A model generated the notes under the pieces. It saw nothing but the letters and a program-made list of their open reading frames with translations. It searched no databases and was not told the DNA's origin. This document shows, piece by piece, positions 1 to 9,311 of a DNA stretch of 64,000 nucleotides. The translations under genes were made by a program, and so were the position numbers. Source of the DNA: an uncultured SAR116 cluster alpha proteobacterium (GTDB lineage: Bacteria; Pseudomonadota; Alphaproteobacteria; Puniceispirillales; Marisalimonadaceae); contig CACMZO010000001.1 of NCBI GenBank assembly GCA_902618195.1, forward strand, positions 1 through 64,000, read 5' to 3'. Every line of letters begins with the position of its first letter. Position 1 is the first letter of the stretch.

Positions 1-377
1 GGTTTTAACATACGCAAATAGATTAAATTCCACCCTTCCCAACATTTAGTTTGGTTAAAAGACAAGATTTTAAAAATGTATCTTAAATGAAAGGCTGGAA
101 AGACTAATTCATGAATTTATGCACTCAGATTAGCTTGGTCATATTAAAATCAAAGAACTTAAAGAATTTAAAGATGCAGTTAAAGATTATCTTAAGGTTT
201 GTTAGGATATAATATAATGGATTTGATTATTTCTATTTTGTTGCGTTTCTAATTTTAATCTGTATTTTGCCAATAGGCATTGCAGTTCAACGATTGGTAT
301 TATGTACTTTTAAGTGTTTGGAAATTGATGATAAAATCTAATAGAAATTGGAGCAAAATTGGAGCAGAGGAATCTGT
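1..377. other. Spacer with decayed reading frames
   Basis: No intact gene is visible here. One frame reads from about 81 to 198 and gives a charged, lysine- and glutamate-rich peptide ending in KDYLKVC, interrupted by an in-frame TAG at about 132. A second frame from 213 to 341 gives a hydrophobic stretch (including FLILICILPIGIAV) but has no ATG, GTG or TTG start in the right place. This looks like the remains of one or more genes whose main part lies left of the window, or simply AT-rich spacer. An 11-base direct repeat (ATTGGAGCAAA then ATTGGAGCAGA) lies at 347-368, just upstream of the xth start. No promoter or RNA gene is convincing. Confidence 0.3.
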
Positions 378-1163
378 ATGCGAATAGCAACATGGAACAT
401 TAACTCAGTAAGGCTCAGAATACATCATGTTTTGAGGTTCATAAAAGAACAGAATATAGATGTAATGTGTCTACAGGAAACAAAAACTGAAGATGAATAT
501 TTTCCAATATTTCAATTTATAGATGCTGGAATGAAGTATTATTATTTTAGAGGAGAAAAATCATATAATGGAGTTGCAATTTTATCAAAAATTCCAATTA
601 AAGAAAATAGTTTTGAGTTATGGTGTGGTTTAAATGATACCAGACATATTTCAGTTGTTTTAGAAAATAATATAAAAATACATAATTTTTACGTTCCTGC
701 TGGAGGCGATGAGCCAGACATTATAATTAACGAGAAATTTAATCATAAAATAAATTTTATAAAAGAAATGACACAATACTTTAATAAAATTAATATTAAA
801 AAGACTGTTTTAGTTGGAGATTTGAATGTTGCCCCGTATGAGAATGACGTTTGGTCTCATAAACAATTGTTAAATGTTGTGTCACATACGCCAATTGAAA
901 CAGAACTACTTACCAAACTTATTAATAATTCAAATTGGGTTGATGTTGGAAGAAAATTTATATTAAAGCATGAAAAGTTATATTCATGGTGGTCATATAG
1001 GAATAGAGATTGGAAAAAATCAAATAGAGGAAGAAGGTTAGATCATATTTGGGTTTCAAAAGATTTGGATGCTATATTAAAATCTTTTTTAAGTTGTAAA
1101 GAAATTAGAGATTGGGAAAAGCCATCAGATCACGTACCATTAATTTTAGAGTTATCTGTATGA
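378..1163 (+). CDS. xth: Exodeoxyribonuclease III (AP endonuclease)
   Basis: This gene encodes a Mg-dependent 3'-5' exonuclease and AP endonuclease of the EEP superfamily, acting in base-excision repair. The 261-residue protein is of usual length. It starts with the typical MRIATWNINSVR strand, has the metal-binding glutamate in LQETKTEDE (about residue 34), the GDLNVAP catalytic motif, and ends with SDHVPLILEL carrying the catalytic aspartate-histidine pair. A TTG ten codons upstream (348) stays in frame, but the ATG at 378 is preferred because AGAGGA lies six bases before it and the family begins there. The stop overlaps the dapF start (ATGA), so the two are probably translationally coupled. 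Confidence 0.93.
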   Translation: MRIATWNINSVRLRIHHVLRFIKEQNIDVMCLQETKTEDEYFPIFQFIDAGMKYYYFRGEKSYNGVAILSKIPIKENSFELWCGLNDTRHISVVLENNIKIHNFYVPAGGDEPDIIINEKFNHKINFIKEMTQYFNKINIKKTVLVGDLNVAPYENDVWSHKQLLNVVSHTPIETELLTKLINNSNWVDVGRKFILKHEKLYSWWSYRNRDWKKSNRGRRLDHIWVSKDLDAILKSFLSCKEIRDWEKPSDHVPLILELSV

Positions 1164-1978
1164 AATATTTTGAATTTATTAAAATGCATGGTATAGGAAA
1201 TGATTTTGTTATAATTGATAATAGAAAAAATTTAGTTAATATTAAAAATAAAGAAATTTTAAAAAAAATTGGTTCAAGAAATTTTGGTATTGGTTGTGAT
1301 CAAATATTAATTATTGAGAATCATGATAATAAAAATGCTGAAGTAACTATTTTTAATAATGACGGATTAGAGGCAGGTGCCTGTGGAAATGGTGTAAGAT
1401 GTGTTGCCTCTTACTTAATGGACAAAAAAAACACAACTGAAATTAGAATAAAAACTATATCTGGTAGTTTAGATTGTTGGTTTGAAAATAAAAGCTGTTT
1501 TGTAAATATGGGAAAGCCACATTTTGATTGGTCTGTAATTCCGTTATCAAAACAATTTGAAAAGCAAATTATTAAAATTGATGAATTTGAGTTATTTTGC
1601 GTGTCTATGGGTAATCCTCATGCTGTAATATTTTTTAAAGATTTAAATGAGTTGAATAAAATCGATATTGAAAAAGTTGGTACTAAAATACAAAAAAGTG
1701 ATGTTTTTCCAGAAAGTGTTAATGTTGAGTTTGCCACTATTTTGAAAGATAAATCAATAAGAATGAAAGTTTGGGAAAGAGGGGCTGGCAAAACTTTAGC
1801 TTGTGGATCAGGTGCATGCGCAACTCTTGTGGCTGCTAATCAACAAAATTTGTCACTAAGAAAAAATGATATAATTCTTGACGGTGGTAAGTTAACAATT
1901 AATTGGCTTGAAAGTGAAGATGTTATTATGTCAGGTGAAGTTAACCTAGTTTTTAAAGGTAATTTTTATTGTGACTGA
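1160..1978 (+). CDS. dapF: Diaminopimelate epimerase
   Basis: DapF converts LL- to meso-diaminopimelate, the precursor of lysine and of the peptidoglycan cross-link residue. The 272-residue protein has both catalytic cysteines in their classic settings: C75 in GACGNGVRC and C215 in ACGSGACA. The N terminus MKYFEFIKMHGIGNDF matches the family; an in-frame ATG at 1112 would add 16 residues lying inside xth and is rejected. The start overlaps the xth stop by four bases, and the stop overlaps the GTG of mtaB by eight bases, so xth-dapF-mtaB-ftsY looks like one operon. The link of dapF with mtaB and ftsY is common in Alphaproteobacteria. Confidence 0.95.
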   Translation: MKYFEFIKMHGIGNDFVIIDNRKNLVNIKNKEILKKIGSRNFGIGCDQILIIENHDNKNAEVTIFNNDGLEAGACGNGVRCVASYLMDKKNTTEIRIKTISGSLDCWFENKSCFVNMGKPHFDWSVIPLSKQFEKQIIKIDEFELFCVSMGNPHAVIFFKDLNELNKIDIEKVGTKIQKSDVFPESVNVEFATILKDKSIRMKVWERGAGKTLACGSGACATLVAANQQNLSLRKNDIILDGGKLTINWLESEDVIMSGEVNLVFKGNFYCD

Positions 1979-3236
1979 ATTATCAAAAAAAGTAATTACT
2001 TTTGGTTGTAGACTCAATAATTTAGAATCAGAGTTAATTGATCAACAACTAAAACAACATTCAATTGATAAAAACATTTTTATATTTAATACTTGTTCAG
2101 TTACATCAGAGGCGGAAAGAAAAGCAAGACAAAGTATTAGGAAAATTAAAAAAGAAAACCCAAATGCAAAAATCGTTGTAACCGGATGCTCTGCACAAAT
2201 AGATCCTAACAAATGGCTACAAATGGAAGAAGTATCAAATGTCATTGGAAATTCAGAGAAAACTAAAAAAGAATTTTGGAAAAATTTTTCTTTAAATCAA
2301 CAAAATGAACTGATCACTTCTGATATTATGTTGGTAAGAGAGGATAAAACTGATTTTTCTGGATTGGTTAACCAAAATTCAAGATATTTTTTGCAAATAC
2401 AAAATGGTTGTGATCATCGCTGTACTTTTTGTATTATACCATATGGTAGAGGAAATAGTAGATCTGTAAGTGTAAATAAAATATTAGATAATGTTAATGA
2501 AGCTCTTCAAAATAATTTTAAGGAGATTGTTTTGACAGGTGTAGATTTAACGTCTTGGGGCAAAGAACTTTTATGTGAAGAGTATTCACTTGGTTTTCTT
2601 GTAAAGAAAATTCTAAATGAATTTAAAACTCTTCCAAGATTAAGAGTATCTTCTATTGACCCAGCAGAAATAGACTATGAATTAATGGAAGTTCTAGAAT
2701 ATGATCATAGATTCATGCCACATCTTCATTTATCAATTCAACATGGTGATGATTTAATACTAAAAAGAATGAAAAGAAGGCATTTATATAGAGATGTGAT
2801 AAATTTAGTTAACGAAGCCAGAAGAAGAAGGCCTGAAATTACTTTTGGTGCAGATATTATATCAGGATTTCCAACTGAAACTTTGCAAGCTCATAGAAAT
2901 ACTCTAAAATTAATAAAAGAAGCAAACATAAATTTTGTACATGCTTTTCCATTTTCTCCTCGAGAAGGAACACCAGCTGCAAAAATGAAAATGCTCTCAA
3001 GTGAGATAATTAATAAGAGAGCAAAAGAAATAAGAGATCGTGGTTACAAGAATAAAATGAAATACTTTAAATCAATTATAAATAATCATAAAAAAGTATT
3101 AATAGAAGAAGGAAACAAAGGTTACACTGAGTGTTTTTCTAGAGTGCAACTTAATGTAAATATATCACCAGGATCTCTTGTTGATGTTAAAATAATTTCC
3201 TCAAACAAAAATAATTTAGAGGGGATATTGTTATAA
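1971..3236 (+). CDS. mtaB: tRNA t6A37 methylthiotransferase MtaB
   Basis: MtaB is a radical-SAM methylthiotransferase that turns t6A into ms2t6A at position 37 of ANN-decoding tRNAs. The 421-residue protein has the N-terminal MTTase domain with three cluster cysteines (C13 in FGCRLN, C42 in NTCSVT, C73 in TGCSAQ), the radical-SAM triad C147-x3-C151-x2-C154, and a C-terminal TRAM-like segment. FGCRLN is the MtaB signature and separates it from MiaB and RimO. Translation starts at a GTG that overlaps the dapF end, which suggests coupling. The next gene, ftsY, begins three bases after its stop. Confidence 0.92.
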   Translation: MTELSKKVITFGCRLNNLESELIDQQLKQHSIDKNIFIFNTCSVTSEAERKARQSIRKIKKENPNAKIVVTGCSAQIDPNKWLQMEEVSNVIGNSEKTKKEFWKNFSLNQQNELITSDIMLVREDKTDFSGLVNQNSRYFLQIQNGCDHRCTFCIIPYGRGNSRSVSVNKILDNVNEALQNNFKEIVLTGVDLTSWGKELLCEEYSLGFLVKKILNEFKTLPRLRVSSIDPAEIDYELMEVLEYDHRFMPHLHLSIQHGDDLILKRMKRRHLYRDVINLVNEARRRRPEITFGADIISGFPTETLQAHRNTLKLIKEANINFVHAFPFSPREGTPAAKMKMLSSEIINKRAKEIRDRGYKNKMKYFKSIINNHKKVLIEEGNKGYTECFSRVQLNVNISPGSLVDVKIISSNKNNLEGILL

Positions 3237-3239
3237 TAT

Positions 3240-4175
3240 ATGGCTTTCAATTGGTTTAAAAAACTTAAAACTGGACTTTCAAAATCCGCCCAAAAAGTTG
3301 AAAAAGCATTTACCTCTGTAATTGGCAAAAAAAAGCTTGATGAGAATTCATTAACTGAAATTGAGGATCAATTGATATCATCAGATTTAGGTGTTAATGC
3401 TTCAATGAAAATAGTTGATAAATTAAGGAATCATAAATTTGAATTAACTTCAAAAAATAAAGAAATCTCAAAAGAGATGATTCTCCAAGTAGTTAAAGAT
3501 GAATTAAACAAAATTTTAATAAATTCTGAAAAAAGTTTATTTAAAGATAATAATGATAAGCCCCATGTAATCCTACTAATTGGTGTTAATGGTTCTGGCA
3601 AAACTACTACTGCTGGCAAAATAGCTTCAATGCTTAAAGAAAAGAAAAAAAAAGTTGTAATTGCCGCGTGTGACACTTTTAGAGCTGCAGCAGTTGAGCA
3701 ATTAGAACAATGGGCAGCAAGAACAAAATCATTATTTTTCAAAGGATCAAACAGTTCAGATGCTGCTTCAGTAGCATTTAAAGCACTGGAGTTCTCTATC
3801 AAAGAAAAAGCTGATTATTTAATTGTAGATACTGCTGGAAGACTGCAAAATAAAGCTGGACTAATGGATGAGTTATCAAAAATATGTCGTGTCATATCTA
3901 AGCTTAATGCTAATGCTCCACATAATAAGATAGTGGTATTAGACGGAACAGTCGGGCAGAATGCTCATTCACAAGTCAAAAATTTTAATGAACAGATTCA
4001 GTTAACTGGAATGATAATTACAAAATTAGATGGTAGTGCAAAGGGGGGTGTAATTGTTTCTTTAGCTGAACAATTTAAACTTCCTATTTTCGCAGTAGGT
4101 GTAGGCGAAAAAGTTGATGACTTAGATATATTTGAGGCTGATGATTATTCTAAAGCACTTTTAAATCTAGAATAA
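3240..4175 (+). CDS. ftsY: Signal recognition particle receptor FtsY
   Basis: FtsY is the SRP receptor GTPase; it docks Ffh-ribosome complexes at the inner membrane so that membrane proteins are inserted during translation. The protein has 311 residues, with a helical N domain (about 1-95) and a G domain with GVNGSGKTTT (P-loop), DTFRAAA, DTAGR and TKLDGSAKGG. It lacks the long acidic A domain of enterobacterial FtsY and has only a short amphipathic, lysine-rich N terminus (MAFNWFKKLKTGLSKSAQ), as is usual in Alphaproteobacteria. It is the last gene of the xth-dapF-mtaB-ftsY run; its partner ffh starts 75 bases downstream behind its own promoter. Confidence 0.95.
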   Translation: MAFNWFKKLKTGLSKSAQKVEKAFTSVIGKKKLDENSLTEIEDQLISSDLGVNASMKIVDKLRNHKFELTSKNKEISKEMILQVVKDELNKILINSEKSLFKDNNDKPHVILLIGVNGSGKTTTAGKIASMLKEKKKKVVIAACDTFRAAAVEQLEQWAARTKSLFFKGSNSSDAASVAFKALEFSIKEKADYLIVDTAGRLQNKAGLMDELSKICRVISKLNANAPHNKIVVLDGTVGQNAHSQVKNFNEQIQLTGMIITKLDGSAKGGVIVSLAEQFKLPIFAVGVGEKVDDLDIFEADDYSKALLNLE

Positions 4176-4195
4176 GTTCGAAATATCTGTTTACC

Positions 4196-4224
4196 TTGAC
4201 TATAAGCTTAAAAAAATATATTTA
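4196..4224 (+). promoter_or_regulatory. Probable promoter for ffh and the ribosomal block
   Basis: TTGACT at 4196-4201, a 17-base spacer, and TATTTA at 4219-4224 form a good sigma70-type promoter in the 75-base gap between ftsY and ffh. The expected transcription start is about 20 bases before the ffh ATG. No other gap as long as this occurs before the leu genes, so it may serve ffh-rpsP-rimM-trmD-rplS and possibly leuCDB-asd. Confidence 0.45.
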
Positions 4225-4250
4225 ACTGATAATTAATTAAATAGATAAAT

Positions 4251-5747
4251 ATGTTTGAAAATTTAACAAATAAACTGGGCAATGTTTTTAATTCTCTTAA
4301 AAAGAGAGGCGCTTTAACGGAAAAAGACGTCGATGAAGCTTTAAGAGACGTAAGAGTGGCTCTTTTAGAAGCAGATGTGTCATTAGAAGTTGTTAAAGAC
4401 TTTATAATAAAGGTCAGAGAAAGAGCCGTTGGTCAAGAAGTATTAAAATCTGTAACTCCAGGTCAGCAAGTCGTTAAAATTGTTAATGATGTTTTAATTG
4501 ATGCTTTGGGAACAGCCAATTCTCCACTGGAGATAAATCACTCACCCCCAATTGTAATGTTATTGGTCGGGTTACAAGGTTCTGGTAAAACAACAACTGC
4601 TGGTAAATTAGCCCTTCATCTTAAAAATAAAGAAAAAAAGAAAGTTATGTTGGCCTCATTAGATATTTACAGACCTGCTGCTCGAGAACAATTAAGATTG
4701 TTAGGTGAACAAGCCGATGTTCTTGTTTTACCTGACAGCGACGGTGAAAGCCCTGAAAGTATTACTAAAAGAGCCCTTGCTTCCTCAAAAGTTCAAGGTG
4801 TTGATGTGTTAATTTTAGACACTGCAGGAAGAACCACTTTAGATAATATAATGATGACGGAAGCTAAAAACATTTTTAAACTTTCTAGCCCTTCTGAGAC
4901 TTTGCTAGTAGCAGACTCAATGACTGGACAAGATGCTGTAAACACAGCAAAGGCATTTTCAGAAATTGTAAATATAACTGGAGTGATTTTATCTAGAACC
5001 GATGGCGATGCAAGAGGTGGCGCGGCTTTATCTATGAGAGCAATAACTGGTAAACCAATTAAATTTATTGGTGTTTCAGAGAAGTTAGATGGTTTAGAAA
5101 CTTTTCATCCTGAGAGAGCGGCAGGAAGAATTCTAGATATGGGTGATGTAGTTTCTCTGGTTGAAAAGGCGCAAGAAACTATTGCTGAGGAAGAAGCAGA
5201 AGAGATGATGAAGCGATTATCTCAAGGTTCATTTGATATGAATGACATGTTAAAACAAATTGGCCAACTTAAAAAGTTAGGTGGACTAAGTGGTGTTATG
5301 TCAATGTTACCAGGTATAGGAAAGTTACAAAAACAAATGGAAGCTCATAATTTTGACGATAAAGTTATTGCAAAACAAGAAGCTATCATTTATTCAATGA
5401 CAAAAAAAGAAAGAACTAATGTTGGTTTGTTGAATGCTTCTAGAAGAAAAAGAATAGCTTCAGGTTCTGGTTCCAGTGTGCACGAGGTTAATAGATTGGT
5501 TAAACAACAACAAGACATGGCTAGAATGATGAAAAAAGTTGGAAAAGTTGGAGGAATGGGAGCTCTTAAAAATATGTTTTCGGGTTTAGGTGGAAACTCT
5601 GAAAGTAACATGCCCAATGGCATGCCTGGTTCAATTGAGGAAATGCAAAAGATGATGGGTAAGTTACCTATGGGTGGTGGTGCAAACAAATTTAGTGGAA
5701 TGGGATTGCCAGGTTTTTCTGGAAAGCCATCAAAAAGAATTAAATAA
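4251..5747 (+). CDS. ffh: Signal recognition particle protein Ffh
   Basis: Ffh is the SRP54-type GTPase that binds hydrophobic nascent signal sequences together with 4.5S RNA and delivers them to FtsY. The 498-residue protein has an N domain, a G domain with GLQGSGKTTT, DTAGR and SRTDGDARGG, and a methionine-rich M domain (about residue 310 to the end) containing MLPGIGKLQKQM and the RNA-binding SGSGSSVHEVNRL helix. The C terminus is a long Gly/Met-rich tail rich in GGMG and MPMGGG. It heads the classical ffh-rpsP-rimM-trmD-rplS order. The 4.5S RNA gene is not in this window. Confidence 0.96.
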   Translation: MFENLTNKLGNVFNSLKKRGALTEKDVDEALRDVRVALLEADVSLEVVKDFIIKVRERAVGQEVLKSVTPGQQVVKIVNDVLIDALGTANSPLEINHSPPIVMLLVGLQGSGKTTTAGKLALHLKNKEKKKVMLASLDIYRPAAREQLRLLGEQADVLVLPDSDGESPESITKRALASSKVQGVDVLILDTAGRTTLDNIMMTEAKNIFKLSSPSETLLVADSMTGQDAVNTAKAFSEIVNITGVILSRTDGDARGGAALSMRAITGKPIKFIGVSEKLDGLETFHPERAAGRILDMGDVVSLVEKAQETIAEEEAEEMMKRLSQGSFDMNDMLKQIGQLKKLGGLSGVMSMLPGIGKLQKQMEAHNFDDKVIAKQEAIIYSMTKKERTNVGLLNASRRKRIASGSGSSVHEVNRLVKQQQDMARMMKKVGKVGGMGALKNMFSGLGGNSESNMPNGMPGSIEEMQKMMGKLPMGGGANKFSGMGLPGFSGKPSKRIK

Positions 5748-5767
5748 ATTATAGAAAAGGAAAGTTA

Positions 5768-6160
5768 ATGGCATTAAAAATAAGATTATCAAGAGGTGGC
5801 GCAAAAAAGAAACCTTTTTATAGGATTGTAGTAGCAGAAACTACATCGCCAAGAGATGGTAAATTTGTTGAAAAAATTGGTTCTTATAATCCAATGGTAG
5901 ATCATGATAATAAAGAAAGATTAGTAATAGATGCTGAGAGAGTAAAATATTGGATATCAAAAGGTGCAAAGCCAACATTAAGAGTCAGCAAGTTAATTTC
6001 TAAAGATGGATTAGTTGATAAACCAATTATTAATGAGCAGCCTAAAAAAAGCGCTCCAGGGAAGAAACGTTTAGAAAGAGAAGCTGAAGAAGCCAAGACT
6101 GAGGCCCCTGCTGAAGAAGCTAAGACTGAGGCCCCTGCTGAAGAAGAAAAAAAATCATAG
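5768..6160 (+). CDS. rpsP: 30S ribosomal protein bS16
   Basis: bS16 is an assembly protein of the 30S subunit. The conserved part (MALKIRLSRGGAKKKPFYRIVV through about residue 85) is followed by a low-complexity tail, for 130 residues in total, against roughly 80-90 in many bacteria. The tail is first basic (KKSAPGKKRLERE) and then contains two copies of EEAKTEAPA encoded by a 27-base tandem duplication. AAAAGGAAAG just upstream is a good ribosome site. Alphaproteobacterial S16 proteins often carry tails, but a duplicated unit is less usual. Confidence 0.95.
   Translation: MALKIRLSRGGAKKKPFYRIVVAETTSPRDGKFVEKIGSYNPMVDHDNKERLVIDAERVKYWISKGAKPTLRVSKLISKDGLVDKPIINEQPKKSAPGKKRLEREAEEAKTEAPAEEAKTEAPAEEEKKS
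6086..6139 (+). repeat. 27-bp tandem duplication in the rpsP tail
   Basis: Two in-frame 27-base units (6086-6112 and 6113-6139) differ by a single C/T wobble base and encode EEAKTEAPA twice; a partial third unit (GAAGAAGAA) follows. The core GAGGCCCCTGCT is far richer in GC than the surroundings. The near identity of the units points to recent unequal duplication. Confidence 0.9.
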
Positions 6161-6166
6161 TGAAGA

Positions 6167-6673
6167 TTGTATAATAAGGATTTTATTTTAGTAGGATCAA
6201 TTGTTGGCCTTCACGGCCTAAAAGGCTATTTAAAAGTCAAAAGTTTTTTAGAAAAGCCAAAAGATATATTTAAGTTTGGTGAATATTTTATTGATAAGCT
6301 TTGTTTTAGCTCCATATCATTAAAGTTTAATAAAAAGTCCGTGTTTATTTGCGAGTTAGAAGGCATAAATTCTATCGAAGAGGCCAAAAAATTTGTTGAT
6401 AAAGATATTTTTATTTCTAGATTATCCTTACCTAAAACAGATAAAGATGAAATATATTTGAATGATTTAATAAGTTTCAATGTAGAATTAGAGTCTGGTC
6501 TATGTTTAGGTGAATTAGTAAATTTTTACGATTTTGGGGCTGGCCAAATAATTGGAGTGAAACAAGGTCATACAGAAATGATGCTACCTTTTTCTGACAA
6601 TTTTATTATAAATATAGATCAAGATTTAAAATTAATTACTTTATCTTCTAATATTAAAACATTAATAAATTAA
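6167..6673 (+). CDS. rimM: Ribosome maturation factor RimM
   Basis: RimM binds S19 and the 30S head and helps 16S rRNA maturation. The 168-residue protein has the N-terminal beta-barrel with VGSIVGLHGLKGYLKV near the start and a C-terminal PRC-barrel domain (LGELVNFYDFGAGQIIGV, MMLPF). It begins with TTG at 6167; the GTG at 6160 is out of frame and soon stops, and there is no ATG early enough. The TTG start with no clear Shine-Dalgarno sequence, six bases after rpsP, suggests low expression coupled to rpsP. trmD starts two bases after its stop. Confidence 0.9.
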   Translation: MYNKDFILVGSIVGLHGLKGYLKVKSFLEKPKDIFKFGEYFIDKLCFSSISLKFNKKSVFICELEGINSIEEAKKFVDKDIFISRLSLPKTDKDEIYLNDLISFNVELESGLCLGELVNFYDFGAGQIIGVKQGHTEMMLPFSDNFIINIDQDLKLITLSSNIKTLIN

Positions 6674-6675
6674 AA

Positions 6676-7362
6676 ATGTGGACGGCTAATATATTAACAT
6701 TATTTCCTGATTTGTATCCAGGTCCTTTAGGTTCTTCAATATTAGGTGAAGCAAGAAAAAATGGTAAATGGAAACTTAATATTATAGATTTAAAACAATT
6801 TGCAGAAAAAAATAAGAGAGTGGATGATACTCCATTTGGTGGTGGACCAGGAATGGTAATTAAACCAGATGTAATAGATAGAGCTCTTCTTTCTTTAAAA
6901 TCAAATGATTTTCCAATTTACTATTTATCACCCAGAGGTGTAAAGCTAGACAATCAAATTTCTAATTCCATATCAAAATTAAATGGGATTACTTTACTTT
7001 GTGGGAAATATGAAGGTGTAGATGAAAGAGTTATTAAACATTATAATATGATTGAAATAAGTATTGGTGATTATATATTATCAGGCGGAGATTTAGCAGC
7101 AATGGTTCTTATTGATTGTGTAGTGAGGTGTTTGCCAAATGTTTTAGGAAATCCACTGACATTAAATGAAGAAACTTTTACAAATTATTTGTTAGAATAT
7201 CCCCTTTACACACAACCCAGAGAATGGAAAAATTACAAAGTACCAGATGTATTATTATCAGGAGATCATAAAAAAATAAAAAACTGGAAAATAAAACAAT
7301 CTGAGGATATAACAATGAAAAGACGACCAGATCTTTGGAAAAAATATTTAAAATTGAAGTAG
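6676..7362 (+). CDS. trmD: tRNA (guanine-37-N1)-methyltransferase
   Basis: TrmD is a SPOUT-fold enzyme that makes m1G37 in tRNAs reading CUN, CCN and CGG codons and so prevents +1 frameshifts. The 228-residue protein starts with the typical WTANILTLFPDLYPGPLG strand, contains DDTPFGGGPGMV, the LCGKYEGVDERV motif and the SAM-binding knot around SIGDYILSGGDLA, and ends in the small C-terminal helical domain. Length and motifs are normal. It sits between rimM and rplS as in most Proteobacteria. Confidence 0.95.
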   Translation: MWTANILTLFPDLYPGPLGSSILGEARKNGKWKLNIIDLKQFAEKNKRVDDTPFGGGPGMVIKPDVIDRALLSLKSNDFPIYYLSPRGVKLDNQISNSISKLNGITLLCGKYEGVDERVIKHYNMIEISIGDYILSGGDLAAMVLIDCVVRCLPNVLGNPLTLNEETFTNYLLEYPLYTQPREWKNYKVPDVLLSGDHKKIKNWKIKQSEDITMKRRPDLWKKYLKLK

Positions 7363-7410
7363 ATATTTTTAAGTTTTTTTGTTAAGAGTTGTCATCGAGA
7401 GGTTTTAGCC

Positions 7411-7893
7411 ATGAATATCATTGAAAAAATTGAAAAAGAACAATTAGAAAAATTAAGCTCTGGTAAACAAATACCTGATTTTAATCCTGGAGATACAATA
7501 AAAGTTGATGTTAAAGTTGTTGAGGGAACTAGAGAAAGAATTCAAGCCTTTGAAGGCGTTTGTATTGCTCGTGGCGGAAAAGGCATTAATGAAAGTTTTA
7601 CAGTAAGGAAAATTTCATACGGTGAAGGTGTTGAGAGAGTTTTCCCTTTATTTTCTCCAAAAATATCCTCTATCACTTTAGTTAGAAAAGGAAAAGTAAG
7701 AAGAGCTAAACTATACTACTTAAGAGATAGAAGAGGTAAAGCAGCCAGAATAGTAGAAAAAATTGAAGTTAAGAAAAAAACTAATGACAAAAAGGATGTT
7801 GCTTCACTATCAAAAGATGAAGTTGCTGAAACATCTTCTAAAAAGGAAGTTGAGAATAAACCTGAAGTCAAAACTGAAGATAAAAAAGATTAA
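7411..7893 (+). CDS. rplS: 50S ribosomal protein bL19
   Basis: bL19 lies at the 30S-50S interface. Residues 1 to about 120 are the conserved fold ([11 protein letters not shown] at the N terminus, [45 protein letters not shown]). The remaining 40 residues form a lysine/glutamate-rich disordered tail, giving 160 residues in total against roughly 115-130 in many bacteria. GAGAGG nine bases upstream is the ribosome site. The leucine genes follow 17 bases after its stop, so ribosomal and biosynthetic genes may share a transcript. Confidence 0.95.
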   Translation: MNIIEKIEKEQLEKLSSGKQIPDFNPGDTIKVDVKVVEGTRERIQAFEGVCIARGGKGINESFTVRKISYGEGVERVFPLFSPKISSITLVRKGKVRRAKLYYLRDRRGKAARIVEKIEVKKKTNDKKDVASLSKDEVAETSSKKEVENKPEVKTEDKKD

Positions 7894-7910
7894 TTTAGTG
7901 AGTTTAACTA

Positions 7911-9311
7911 GTGTCTAAAACTCTTTATGATAAAATTTGGCAAAGTCATTTAATTAATGAACAAGATGATGGTACATCTTTAATATATATTGATCGACAT
8001 TTAGTACATGAAGTAACTAGTCCTCAGGCTTTTGAAGGATTAAGGTTATCCAATAGAAAAGTTAATTCGCCTAAGAGAACACTTGCAGTTGCAGATCATA
8101 ATGTGCCTACTTTAGATAGAGAATTAGGAATTAAAGAAGAAGACTCTCGTATTCAAGTTGAAGAACTTGATAAAAATGTTGAAGAATTTCAAATACCTTA
8201 TTTTAACATGAATGATAGTCGACAAGGTATTGTGCACGTTATTGGACCAGAACAAGGATTTACTCAGCCAGGCATGACAATTGTTTGTGGAGATAGCCAT
8301 ACAGCAACTCACGGAGCTTTTGGTTCTTTAGCTTTTGGAATTGGAACGTCTGAAGTAGAACATGTTTTAGCTACTCAAACATTAATTCAGAAAAAAGCTA
8401 TGAATATGCTCATTAATATTACTGGAAATCTTGATAAAATTGTTACATCCAAAGATTTGATACTTTATATTATTGGAAAAATTGGAACAGCTGGCGGAAC
8501 CGGTTGTGTAATTGAATATTCTGGAAATGCGCTTAGAGATATGTCAATGGAAAGCAGAATGACTATATGTAATATGTCTATAGAAGCAGGTGCAAGAGCA
8601 GGCATGATAGCTCCAGATGATATTACATTTAATTATCTTTATGAAAAGCCAATGGCTCCAAAAAATGAAGATTGGGACAAAGCAGTTAATTGGTGGAAAA
8701 CTCTGCCCTCTGACTCCGGGGCAAAGTTTGATAAGATTGTAGACATTGATGCAACTAAAGTAACACAAACTATTACATGGGGCACTAGCCCTGAAGAAAT
8801 AGTAAGTATTGATGGCACCGTACCAAATCCAGATAAAATTTCTGATGAAGTTAAGCAAAACAAAATTAAAAGATCTATTGAATATATGGGGTTGACTCCT
8901 GGCCAGAAAATAAGTGATGTTGAAATAAATACTGTCTTCATTGGTTCATGTACTAATTCAAGAATAGAAGATATAAGGTCAGCAGCTGAAATTATTAAAG
9001 GAAAAAAAGTTTCTACTAATGTTAAAGCATTGGTTGTTCCAGGATCTGGTCTTGTAAAGAAGCAAGCTGAAGAAGAAGGTCTTGATGTTATATTTAAGCA
9101 TGCTGGGTTTGAATGGCGAGAGCCAGGTTGTTCAATGTGCCTTGCCATGAATTCTGATAAATTAAATGAGGGTGATAGATGTGCAAGTACTTCAAACAGA
9201 AATTTTGAAGGTAGGCAAGGTAAAGGTGGAAGAACACATTTGGTGAGCCCAGAAATTGCAGCTGCTTCTGCGATAACTGGAAAATTAACTGACCCTAGAA
9301 ATGTGACATAG
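7911..9311 (+). CDS. leuC: 3-Isopropylmalate dehydratase, large subunit
   Basis: With LeuD this subunit forms the [4Fe-4S] isomerase that converts 2- to 3-isopropylmalate in leucine synthesis. The 466-residue protein has the family N terminus ([13 protein letters not shown]), the substrate loop [30 protein letters not shown], and the cluster cysteines in SCTNSR and GCSMC near the end. Translation starts at a GTG. leuD begins at the base after the stop codon, as is typical for the coupled subunits. Aconitase is excluded by the separate small subunit and by the length. Confidence 0.96.
   Translation: MSKTLYDKIWQSHLINEQDDGTSLIYIDRHLVHEVTSPQAFEGLRLSNRKVNSPKRTLAVADHNVPTLDRELGIKEEDSRIQVEELDKNVEEFQIPYFNMNDSRQGIVHVIGPEQGFTQPGMTIVCGDSHTATHGAFGSLAFGIGTSEVEHVLATQTLIQKKAMNMLINITGNLDKIVTSKDLILYIIGKIGTAGGTGCVIEYSGNALRDMSMESRMTICNMSIEAGARAGMIAPDDITFNYLYEKPMAPKNEDWDKAVNWWKTLPSDSGAKFDKIVDIDATKVTQTITWGTSPEEIVSIDGTVPNPDKISDEVKQNKIKRSIEYMGLTPGQKISDVEINTVFIGSCTNSRIEDIRSAAEIIKGKKVSTNVKALVVPGSGLVKKQAEEEGLDVIFKHAGFEWREPGCSMCLAMNSDKLNEGDRCASTSNRNFEGRQGKGGRTHLVSPEIAAASAITGKLTDPRNVT

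Noticed and set aside
348-377. TTG start ten codons upstream for xth
   Set aside because: The family begins at the ATG at 378, which has AGAGGA at a good distance; the extension is not conserved in character.
4176-4250. GTTCGAAAT in the ftsY-ffh gap as a tRNA T-loop
   Set aside because: No cloverleaf, acceptor stem or CCA can be formed around it.
6226-6480. Antisense frames over many genes, such as rimM, leuC and hppA
   Set aside because: They lack ribosome sites and family motifs and follow the codon pattern of the gene on the other strand.
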